From Calocera cornea HHB12733 (lineage: Eukaryota; Basidiomycota; Dacrymycetes; Dacrymycetales; Dacrymycetaceae), in contig KV423914.1 in assembly GCA_001632435.1 (NCBI GenBank), positions 286,749 through 350,748 of the forward strand: 64,000 nucleotides of DNA, read 5' to 3'. This document shows, one piece after another, positions 56,010-64,000 of this stretch. The notes below the pieces were generated by a model. It saw only the letters and a program-made list of their open reading frames with translations. It was not told the DNA's origin and made no database searches. The stretch's first letter is position 1. Each line of letters begins with the position of its first letter. Made by a program: the position numbers and the translations under genes.

Positions 56010-58259
56010 CTACTCCATCTCCACATCCCCCTCCTCCCCATGCCCCTCCATCTCCTCGTCCTCCTCCCCCTCTCCGTCAGCAAACCCCTCCCCCTCCCAC
56101 CCCCTAGCCTCGAGCCTCTTCCTAAGCCTGACCTCGGCCTCCTCCTCAGGCGCGGCGGGGTCCAGGGCCAAATTATGGCCCTTGGGCCTCCTGACGAGCC
56201 CCCTCCCGCGGAGCTCCATCCACTTCTTCTCCTCCGCGACCTTGCGCAGCTCCCGCAGGGTCGTGATGCCCGGCAGCTCGTCGACGAGCAGGTCGGCGCA
56301 CTCCGCGTCGGGCAGGACGCGCCCCTCGAGCAGAGCGGCGAACTTGCGCCGCGCGATGGCGCGCAGCCGCTCCCAGACCACGGGGGTGTACCAGCCGTAG
56401 GTAGGCTGCGTTCATGTCAGCGAGCACTGTACAGCACAGAGACGGAACGAGGACGCACGTGACACTCCGACTCGGTGCTGACGCTCGCAGGGTCGTTGGC
56501 GATGCTCTGCAGGAGCGGGTCGGTCATGTCGCACACCTGGAACAAGCCGACATGCCTGCCCAGCACCTTGCCGTCGAATATATGCGAGTTCCTGCGTCCG
56601 CCCGCAGGCCCCGTCAGCCAATACTAGTGCACTGCCGCAGCAGGCAGCAGGCAGCGGACACGCCACGCACCGATTGCGATGCACGGTGATCCCGCGCCAG
56701 TCGAGCACCTCGTCCACGTCCTCCGCGCTCGGGTCCAGCCCCTTCAGCAGCCGCTTCATAGGCCGGCGCGAGTAGTCGTTCTCGAGGTTGCGGAACTGCA
56801 GCCGCTGGTAACTACGACGACACGGCACGCACGATCAGCTGACGTGCTTGGCGGGTCGGGGAGAAGGGAAGGGACGGGCGCACATGCGGGACTCCTTCGT
56901 CGTGCGCGGATCGTACCCCCACTTGATGTGGAACTCGCGCCACGGCCCGTCGGAGAAGTTGTACCCCGTGTACGTGTACAGCCCCCGCGTGCTGCCCCCA
57001 ATCCATCAGTACATCCTCCCATAGCAAGCCAAGCCAAGCCAGAGCCCAGAGGCAGAAGCCCAAAGGCGCCAAGCGGAGGGCAGAATGCAGGACGCACTTC
57101 ATGAGCACATGGTCTTCCTCCTCCGTGAGCTGATTCCTGAGCGCGAGCCTGCTCCACACGGGCCTCTGCTCAAACAGCGCCCTGACCCTAACGAGCACGG
57201 CCATAGCGGGAGGGTCGAGCTTCTGCTGCGCGCCCGCCGGCTCTTCGCGCGGGACGGCCTCCGCAGGCTCGTCGAACGCCAGCTGGGTGATCTTGCTAGC
57301 GCTGTGGCGGAACTTGTTCTGCAGGCGCATGCCGAGCTCCTGCTCTTGCGCCCCCCCTGCACCTTCCCCTTCCCCTTCCCCCGTGTGCGGGCCGGGCACG
57401 GGCACGGGCACGGTGGCCACGTTCTGCCGGTAGTCGTACCGCGCGGGAACGACGCTGCGGGAGAAGCGCGGCGGGGGGATGAGCCGCATATTGCTCACTG
57501 GCGCGGGGGCGGCGGGGTCGAGAGATCCTCCTTTGCTCGGACCAGGCGAGGGGGAGGGCTCGACGGAGCCTGTCCATCCGGGGGGGTAGAGCACGTAGTC
57601 CTCCTTCTCTGGGGCCAACTCGAAGCTCGTGATGGCCCGCGCGTCGAGCGCGACCAGCGAACGGCGCAGGTCGAGGATCCGGTTAGGCTCCTGGGGGGCA
57701 AAGGAGAAGTCGGCCATAGCTGCGGTCGATGACAATGGAGGGTCAGTACGGGATGGGGTGTGCGGTTGTGCAGGGGTGGGGTGGGAGGAGACGTACCTCG
57801 GAATCGCGCGGCCTTGCGTACTGTCCCGATCGCTTCGGTCGTGTACACGCCTCCTTCCCCCTCCCCTTCCACCCCCTCAGCCCCGGCGCGCCTCCTCTTC
57901 CGCCTCTTCCTGACCTTGAGCACGATGCCCCTGCAGTCGACGACCTCGCCCATGACGGGGTGTGCGAACGGCTCTCCGGGCCTGAGCCAGAGCTCGATAG
58001 GCTTTATAGCGGATGTGCGGTGGAAGGCTGCGTCGAGCGGGTGTTGGCCGCCGAGGGTGCGCATGACCTCTGGGAGGGAGGCGGAGATGGGCTGGGCCGG
58101 GGTGGGGGCGGAGAGCAGGCCCGGGTACTCGAGGGTGTAGAAGGATGTTTGCGGGAGGGGGCGGGGGAGTGCTGGGGTGTAGGGGGGGTTGGGGGTGGAG
58201 TGAGAGTCGGGGTTGGGGTTGGAGGCGGAGGTGGACGGTCCTGCTTCTGCGTTCTCCAT
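56010..58259 (-). CDS. TFC1: TFIIIC subunit Tfc1/Sfc1 (GTF3C5-like)
   Basis: DNA-binding subunit of TFIIIC, which recognises the A box of tRNA genes and recruits TFIIIB for polymerase III. Six exons (58259-57797, 57719-57098, 56991-56884, 56811-56671, 56591-56459, 56405-56010) give 620 residues. Family signs: FYTLEYPGLL near 40, VMRTLGGQHPLDAAF, IELWLRPGEPFAHPV, then ADFSFAPQEP. The C-terminal half has RPVWSRLALRN, FSDGPWREFHIKWGYDPRTT, YQRLQFRN and IFDGKVLGRHVGLFQVCDMTDP, and an acidic tail after RRPKGHNL. Introns of 106 and 79 nt are longer than most here. The start at 58259 follows no other in-frame ATG of note. Confidence 0.85.
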
Positions 58260-58540
58260 CCTGCACAATCCCCCGTATTACAGCGCAGTATACAGTAACT
58301 AGTAAACAGGAGAGGTCGTCGAGTCGAGTGCATCCCAGTCGCCGCGTCCCGCCCACCCCGTTCAGTGGCAGTGCTCACCCACGTGAACGCGTCAGTCTCG
58401 ATCGCCCGATCGCGCGCCGTACTCGGGGCCGAAGCGAGTCGTCCCGCATACAGTAGTCGCCCGCAGCACCCCCCATCCCATCGCCCAACCCGCATCCTCG
58501 CCCACTGTGCTCAACTTGCAACGACCGGGTCGCCTCGAAT
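58260..58540. promoter_or_regulatory. Bidirectional promoter of TFC1 and TVP38
   Basis: About 280 bases between divergent start codons. It is GC-rich with no TATA box seen. Confidence 0.45.
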
Positions 58541-59580
58541 ATGATATCGGCGAGCGACATCTGGACACGGACGAAGGCGGCGCCGGGGGAGACGTGGAGG
58601 AGGTACCACAAGCTGCCGGCCGCGGGCAAGGTGCGTCCTCTTCATCGGGACTGTCCTGCACAGCAGCGCTGATGGTGACTAGGGATTCGTCTGGTTCCTC
58701 ATCCTCTTCCACATGTATGCACCATCCCATGTCATACAGCGAATGTGCCGGCTAATGAAGGAACACCAGCGCCCTCATAGCCCTCCTCGTCTCCGTCCCC
58801 CCCGACAAGATCTTCCAGTTCCTCTTCAACCAGGGCAAGGCCCTGCGCGAGTCCCGCTTCGGCTGGCTCATCGTCGCAGCCATCATCGGTGCGGCCCCTT
58901 CCCATCCCCACCCTGCACACCGCACTTCTAATACTCGGCGGACGTGCACAGTGCTCACCTCGATCCCCCCGCTCATCGGCTTCTCCACAATGATGACCGT
59001 GGTCGGGTTCGCCTGGGGCGTGCAGGGCTGGTTCCTCGCCGCCCCGCTCGCCATCCTCGGGGCCACGCTCTCCTTCCTCCTCCTCCGCACGCTCTTCGCC
59101 CACCGCGTCAAGGCCTGGACAGCCCAGAACGACCGCTGGCGCGCGATGGAGGACGTGGTGCGGCACCACGGCCTGTGGCTCATCGTCCTGTGCCGGCTGT
59201 GCCCCATGCCCTGGGCGTACAGCAACGCCTTCTTCGCGAGCATCGACACCATCGGATTGTGGCAGTTTGTATTCGCAACCGTCTTCATGACCCCGCGCCT
59301 CCTGCTCCAGATATTCATCGCCAGCCGCATCGCCCTGTTTTCGGACGGGGAGACGAGGGGCCACATGGACACGACGGCCAAGGTGATCAACGCAGTGTCC
59401 ATCGTCATCGGCGTCCTGCTCGCGGTCGGGACGGGGGTGACGATCTACCGCCTGACGCTGCGCAAGATCCGCGAGCTCGAGGGGACGGACCCGAGGACGG
59501 ACGAGCTGGCCGCCGAGGCGCTGGAGGACGCGGAGCGGCAGGCGCTGCTGGGCGAGCGGCGGGAGGAGCGGGAGGACTAG
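58541..59580 (+). CDS. TVP38: Golgi membrane protein Tvp38 (VTT/DedA family)
   Basis: Polytopic late-Golgi membrane protein of the TVP38/TMEM64 family, related to lipid scramblases of the DedA/VTT group. Exons 58541-58630, 58683-58714, 58770-58888 and 58952-59580 give 289 residues. The VTT domain is clear: GWLIVAAIIVLTSIPPLIGFSTMMTVVGFAWGVQGWFLAAPLAILGATLSFLLLR, then RLCPMPWAYSNAFFASI, VFATVFMTPRLLLQIFIAS. A further membrane segment (INAVSIVIGVLLAVGTGVTIY) and a charged Glu/Arg tail follow. The N terminus before the first membrane segment is short (30 residues in exon 1) and the ATG was chosen because the exon ends in a good donor; an additional upstream exon is possible. Confidence 0.88.
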
Positions 59581-59656
59581 GCGTATGCCGTATAGCACAT
59601 ACCGTATGTATAGTAAACTGCAATATCATGGGCCGCACGTCCCACCCACGGACGCG

Positions 59657-60890
59657 TTATCGATAATAATGCACGAACAGCAAGGCCAGGCTCGCCCCAA
59701 TCAGGAAGACCAGCAGCCACCTCCTCGCGTCCCCGCCCCGCTCCCGTGCCTTCCGCAGCTGGTCGTTCCCCCTCTCCACCTCCCGCTGCGTGCTCATCGC
59801 CTCCTCGTACAGCCTGTCCGTCATCTCGCTCTGCACCGTCAGGTGGTGCACGAGCTCGCTCTGCAGCGCGCTGATGTCGTGCAGGGAGGACTCGGCCCGC
59901 TGCACTTGGGCGAGCACGTTCTCGGCTGAGCGGAGGATGGACGCGTTCTCGAGCTCGAACAGCTGCGCTTGTTCAGCCGTCAGCGGCGCGTCGTCCTCCT
60001 CCCCGCTGGCGGTGTACGCGGACGTCGTCCGGAGACTCGGATGTCGCGGCACAGCAGTGGCATCAAACCGCCTCACGACGCCCTCCCCCGGCCCTCCATC
60101 GCGCGACCCAGGCACCTCCCCGCCCAAGCTGCGCGCCCGCTCCAGCTGCCGCCGCACCCGCTCCTCCTGCATCTCCCGCTGCACCGCCGACACCCGCGCG
60201 AGGCGCGCGTTGAGGAACCAGGTGATGGACAGGTAGTGCGCTGCGAGGAGGTCGGACGATGCCAGGCTCGGGGTGGAGGTGAGCCGCGTGGGGAGCAGCC
60301 GCAGGAGCGCGGTTTTGTGCGGGGCCGAGGAGGCTCGCTCTGTTCTTCCGTAAGCATATGATGCGGACGGAGTAGATAGGTGAAGGGGCGCGGGAAGGGG
60401 AGGGACGCACTAGCTTCAAGCGCCTCGAGCGCCTTGACCCTGTCCATGCACCGCTTCATGATGACCTTAGCCTGCAGGTCAATCTCGTCCCTCTCCTGGT
60501 TCGTGAGCCTTTTCACGCCCTCCCAGCCCTGCTTCTCCTGCACGTCGAACGCCTTCCCTCGCCGTGAGGGGCCGGAGAAGCCCGAGCCCGAGTCGACCGA
60601 AAGGTATGCGTGCCGGATCGAGGTGAGCATGCTATTGAGCGTGTTGATGTGCTCCAGCTGCCACGCATATACATATCATATCAGCTGGTTGCACACCCTG
60701 GAGGGGGAAAAAGAGGACGCACGATAGCGTACGCCTCCTGCAGGTAGGCATCGGCGTAGCTCGGCTCGCCCTGGCCGTCCGCTTTGGAGTGCTTTGGCCG
60801 CGGCTTTGTGCGCCGTTTGGGCTCCGGGAGCGTCTTGAGCGCACTCTGGACGCTCGTGCGAAAGTCGGCGGTGATGTCTATGGACACCAT
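59657..60890 (-). CDS. UFE1: ER t-SNARE, Ufe1/syntaxin-18 type
   Basis: Qa-SNARE of the ER for retrograde Golgi-to-ER fusion. Exons 60890-60723, 60657-60411 and 60339-59657 give 365 residues. The N-terminal Sec39/Dsl1-type helical region is visible (MVSIDITADFRTSVQSALKT, LEHINTLNSMLTSIRHAYLSV, EIDLQAKVIMKRCMDRVKALEALE). The SNARE motif runs from about 265 to 325 (LTAEQAQLFELENASI, LAQVQRAESSLHDISALQ, HLTVQSEMTDRLYEEA), followed by a C-terminal membrane anchor (WLLVFLIGASLALLFVHYY). The anchor ends the protein, as for a tail-anchored SNARE. The stop lies 76 bases from the TVP38 stop. Confidence 0.87.
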
Positions 60891-61309
60891 TGACGGCCTG
60901 GGTGTCGAACGGTCGAAGGGAGGATGGTGCAGACGTGGTGCAAACTGACACGCGACGCGATGTCATAAGAACCCTTTTGCGCCTCTCAATTTCTTTCAAT
61001 CCCGACCACCATCCCGATGGACCGCTCAGTCCACCCACTGCCGTCCGTCCCGCCCACTTCGGTGGGCTGCCGGTGGCCCAGACGCACAATCTCCATGTTT
61101 GAGGCTCTAGCGAGTGCCTGTTTGCTACCAGTCATAGTTTTCGGAGAGACAGCTTTCCATTTTTCTGCTACGAGTATGCTGCTGTGGTGCTGCACTGCGA
61201 TGCTGCTGAGTCTGAGGTATTACTTGAAGAGAGCAGGGAGGACAGGGGAGGACAGGGTATTACAGTGCGTAATAGTCATTGCGTGTCATGATACATAGAA
61301 ATGAACAGT
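60891..61309. other. Intergenic region between UFE1 and STOML2
   Basis: About 420 bases with the UFE1 promoter and the STOML2 3' end. No coding frame with a motif was seen. Confidence 0.5.
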
Positions 61310-62501
61310 TCACTGCGCTGCTTGTGCAACCTGGTCAACCTTCCGTTTGTCCTGCATGCTGCGTACCCAGCGCTGCGTCGCGTCCATCTCGACCTGCGCA
61401 CCCATCAGCAATCTTCCACGCCCTCCAAGCTGCTCGCACTCACGGGCGGGATCAAGCCCGACGCCTCCCCCGGAAGGAAGTACGTATTGTTCCCCTGCCC
61501 CTTCGCGATCGTGCGGAACGTGTCCTGCTTCCTGACCTCCTTAATGAACTCGACCGCCCTGACCCTCGCCTCGGACTCGACGACGGCGCCGTGCCCCGCG
61601 ATAGCCTGGGCGATCATCTCGATCTGGCGGCCGAAGCCCTCGGCCTCCTTCAGCCGCGCCTGGAGCTCGCCGTCCGCTTGGTTGATCTGCCCCTGCATCT
61701 CTCCCTCGCTCTGCAGGATCGTCTTCTGCTTCATCCCCTCGGCAACGTTCACGGCAGCTTGCGTGTCGAGCAGCTGCTTGCGGCGGTTCCGCTCAGCCTG
61801 CAGTATGATCAGCGTCTTGATCTCTCAATGCGGGGATGGGGACGCACCTCCATCTGGAGCTCCAGCTGCCGCTCGACCTCCCGGTTGCTCGGCTTGAACG
61901 TCTGTATCTCGAACCGCGTGCACTCGATGCCCCAGCTCTGGATCGTATTACCAATGACCGCCCGCAGCTTGTCGTTTATCGCATTCCTATCCCCAATAAT
62001 CGCATCATAGTGGAACGACCCGACCACCGAGCGCATCGCCGAGGTGCCGATCGCGCGCACGTTATCCCCAAAGTTGTTGACGCTGTAGCAGGCGTGGTAC
62101 GCGTCTTTCACCCGGAAGAAGAGCGAGCCGGAGACGAGCACGGGCACGTTGTCCGACGTGAAGCCGTTCAGGTCCGCGATGGGGATACTGGACTCTCGCA
62201 GGTCCACCAGCTGTGGCGATCGATCAATGCGTACTCATGGGGTCAAGCGAGATGAACACACCTGTAACGTATGCAGGACGGGAATGTTGAGGTGCAGCCC
62301 AGGGACCAGCTTCGTCGGGTTCTTCCCCAGCGTGAGCCTATAACCCTCATGACCTTGGGGCACGATAGTGATGAAGTCCCGATGCTGAATCTTCCCCGAG
62401 GGGGAGGCGAGCATGGCCGCGTTTATCGACGCCGCCGGGGCGAGGGTCGCGCGCCTGGACCCGGCGCGCAGTGCGAGTGTGGTTGCTTTCTGCATCGACA
62501 T
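61310..62501 (-). CDS. STOML2: Mitochondrial stomatin-like protein 2 (SPFH/Band 7)
   Basis: Inner-mitochondrial-membrane scaffold that organises cardiolipin-rich domains and proteases. Exons 62501-62262, 62210-61848, 61797-61444 and 61393-61310 give 346 residues. Residues 1-35 are Arg/Ser/Ala-rich and acid-free, a likely mitochondrial targeting sequence. The SPFH domain follows: GYRLTLGKNP, LDLRESSIPI-like VDLRESSIPIADLNGFTSDNVPVLVSGSLFFRVKD, AMRSVVGSFHYDAIIGDR, AVIGNTIQSWGIECTRFEI. The long coiled coil reads EAERNRRKQLLD, GMKQKTILQSEGEMQGQINQADGE. A consensus donor at 61443 is used for the last exon (VEMDATQRWVRSMQ), which resembles relatives better than the short read-through tail. Confidence 0.92.
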
Positions 62502-62837
62502 CGTTGGCGACTGTAAGACGAGGAGAATATGGAGCAAATATAGCGTAGAAAATGCAGGTTCTTATATTGTTTCAGTCGTACGGGGTGGCCGGTGGTCCAT
62601 GGCGGGGCCGGGCGATGTAGGGCACGCCGGGCGGCAGACCCTGTGTACGCGTCTCGCCGGCGCGGGGTGTGCGCGGCTGAAGCGGCCTGCCGCCGGTCAC
62701 TCTGACGCCTGCTTCGAATTCACGAAGATCCGCGGTTTTCACTTTATAATATTGCGTTCTGCCAGCCTATGATCATGTATCGATTTCCAGCCTGGTCTTT
62801 ATGTGACCATTCAGTTCGTTGATAACACGTACAGCGC
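62502..62837. other. Intergenic region upstream of STOML2
   Basis: About 335 bases between STOML2 and the dehydrogenase stop, both minus strand. It holds the STOML2 promoter. No further gene was recognised. Confidence 0.5.
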
Positions 62838-63677
62838 CTAGTAGTCGATCTCCCACGTCCAGCTCTCCGGGTCCTTCTCCTCGTACAGCTTCCAGTACTG
62901 CTCCGCGATGAGCTTCGGGCTGTGTTTCTCGCTCTCGGGCGTCACAAACCCGCGCACGGTGACGAGGCCCACGTGCAGGCCTGAGCCAATGTCAGTATTT
63001 CGAGGGAGGCAAGCGGGGTGGGGACGGACCGTTCGGCTTGTGCACGTCGTAGAAGACACGCGAGAGGTTGCGCATCGCTGCCTTTGAAGATGCAAGTCCA
63101 GCATGGTTCGGCCGCGGATCCTTGGACAGCCCGCCGCCAGTGAAGAGCAGCTGCATGCCTCCCCTAAGCACATCGCTACCTAGCCAAGGAGTAATAACGC
63201 ACCGTCCGCTTCCCATCCAGCGGCTTCAGATGCTCGACCGCCCACCTAGACACATGCAGTGCCCCAAGCGCAGAGATCCTCCAGTGCTTCTCAAAGATCG
63301 CCGGAGTGATCTCCTCGAGCGGCTTCGGCCCCAGATCCGTCCCGGGCGGCCCGTTGCTCCCCACGTTGAACACGAGCACGTTCGGCTCGCCGAGCTCTTG
63401 AACGAGCTTCGACAGCCCCGCGAGGACGGAGGGCTCTTCAGAGACGTCGATCACCGCTGTGCCGACTTCGATGCCTTGTGCGGAGAGCTTCTCCTTCCCG
63501 GCAGCCAGCCTGGACTCGGTACGCGCAGAGATGCCTACTTTGAATCCTTTGCCGCCAAAGAGCTCCGCGACTGTATGAACATCAGTTGACAATACATGGG
63601 CACATGGGAATGTACATACTGCCATCAGAAATCAGAGGTCCGTAACCAATAATGTAGATGACGGGTTTGGCGACCAT
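62838..63677 (-). CDS. Short-chain dehydrogenase/reductase
   Basis: NAD(P)-dependent oxidoreductase of the SDR family; substrate unknown. Exons 63677-63620, 63570-63203, 63150-63030 and 62980-62838 give 229 residues. The Rossmann fold is visible: VAKPVIYIIGYGPLISDGIAELF at the N terminus, where the usual TGxxxGxG loop is replaced by GYGPLISDG as in many fungal members, then VGISAR, VIDVSEE, VLVFNVGSNGP (the NAG-like motif), LLFTGGG and LASSKAAMRNLSRVF. The usual catalytic Tyr-x-x-x-Lys is replaced by LASSKAA, with Lys but not Tyr in the matching place; this may be an atypical or non-catalytic member. The C terminus (WKLYEEKDPESWTWEIDY) is typical of this subgroup. Complete, but the small exon 1 join (63620/63570) rests on one acceptor. 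Confidence 0.82.
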
Positions 63678-64000
63678 GGTGCACAACGGCGATGAAGAAT
63701 GCGCGAGACGGTGCAGCCCAGGTGGACAGCATGACTATGACTGTGAGGGTCTCGCGACCTCCAGCAGGGGCGATCACCTCACTATTGTCTCATCGGTGGA
63801 CAAAGACCGATAGCGCCATCGGTTTGTGTTGCAAAGGGGACGACGCGCTGGAGGGCTGCATGTCCCCGGCCCGGCAATCTCGCCGGCACATGCGGCTAGG
63901 GTCCTCACCAAGCCGTCCTAAAAACCAGGGTCCCCCCAGGAGGGGTATTTCCTGTGTCGACCCCAATGTCCTTGAAGGGGGTGGGGTACAGCACAACTGT
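63678..64000. other. Right end of window, no gene recognised
   Basis: About 320 bases with the dehydrogenase promoter. No convincing coding frame or motif is present; a gene could begin just beyond the window. Confidence 0.5.

Noticed and set aside
1..64000. tRNA, rRNA, CRISPR or transposon ends
   Set aside because: No B-box-like GGTTCGAANCC with matching arms, no repeat-spacer array and no long inverted or terminal repeats were seen in the gaps; a program scan would be more sensitive.

Overview
The window is nuclear DNA of a basidiomycete fungus, most likely an agaricomycete close to the Polyporales. It is packed with genes that carry many GT-AG introns of about 45-60 nt, including very small exons. 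It encodes a polyporopepsin-type secreted aspartic protease and a DUF6593 protein typical of mushroom-forming fungi, and its housekeeping genes are clearly fungal (MDM10, LEU1, TVP38, Srk1/Rck2-type kinase). Gene models below were built by joining open frames across consensus splice sites so that phase is kept and known family motifs become continuous. Exon coordinates are therefore sequence-derived predictions.

Layout. 0.4-9.6 kb: DUF6593 protein, PAPS reductase (sulfate assimilation), lysophosphatidate acyltransferase, a six-exon ferric reductase with both heme histidine pairs, and a coiled-coil Ser-rich protein. 9.6-14.7 kb: two more coiled-coil proteins (one a possible WTAP/Mum2-like m6A-writer subunit), TAF9, and an unannotated protein with a possible RecA-like fold whose start is preceded by two ACGCGT (MCB) boxes. 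16-25 kb: aspartic protease, SmG, a disordered RGG protein, MDM10 (ERMES) and the Srk1/Rck2-like kinase. 26-38 kb: ribosomal protein L9, PCF11, an MFS transporter, a NIPA-type magnesium transporter, the SWT1 nuclease and a GT32 glycosyltransferase. A gene-poor 2.9 kb gap follows. 41.7-53 kb: SEC12, an orphan 167-residue protein, an EIF1AD-like protein, the meiotic RING protein HEI10 (13 exons, several microexons), a 1252-residue disordered protein, and LEU1. 55-64 kb: ribosomal protein L29, TFIIIC subunit TFC1, TVP38, a Ufe1/syntaxin-18 SNARE, stomatin-like protein 2 and a short-chain dehydrogenase.

There is no operon-like or biosynthetic cluster; most genes are unrelated housekeeping functions in divergent or convergent pairs. 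Several pairs share short bidirectional promoters (WTAP-like/TAF9, EIF1AD/HEI10, NIPA/SWT1, TFC1/TVP38). No tRNA, rRNA, CRISPR array or intact transposon was recognised. The most interesting items are the microexon-rich HEI10 gene, the MCB-box RecA-like candidate, the WTAP-like candidate, and four GC-AG introns.
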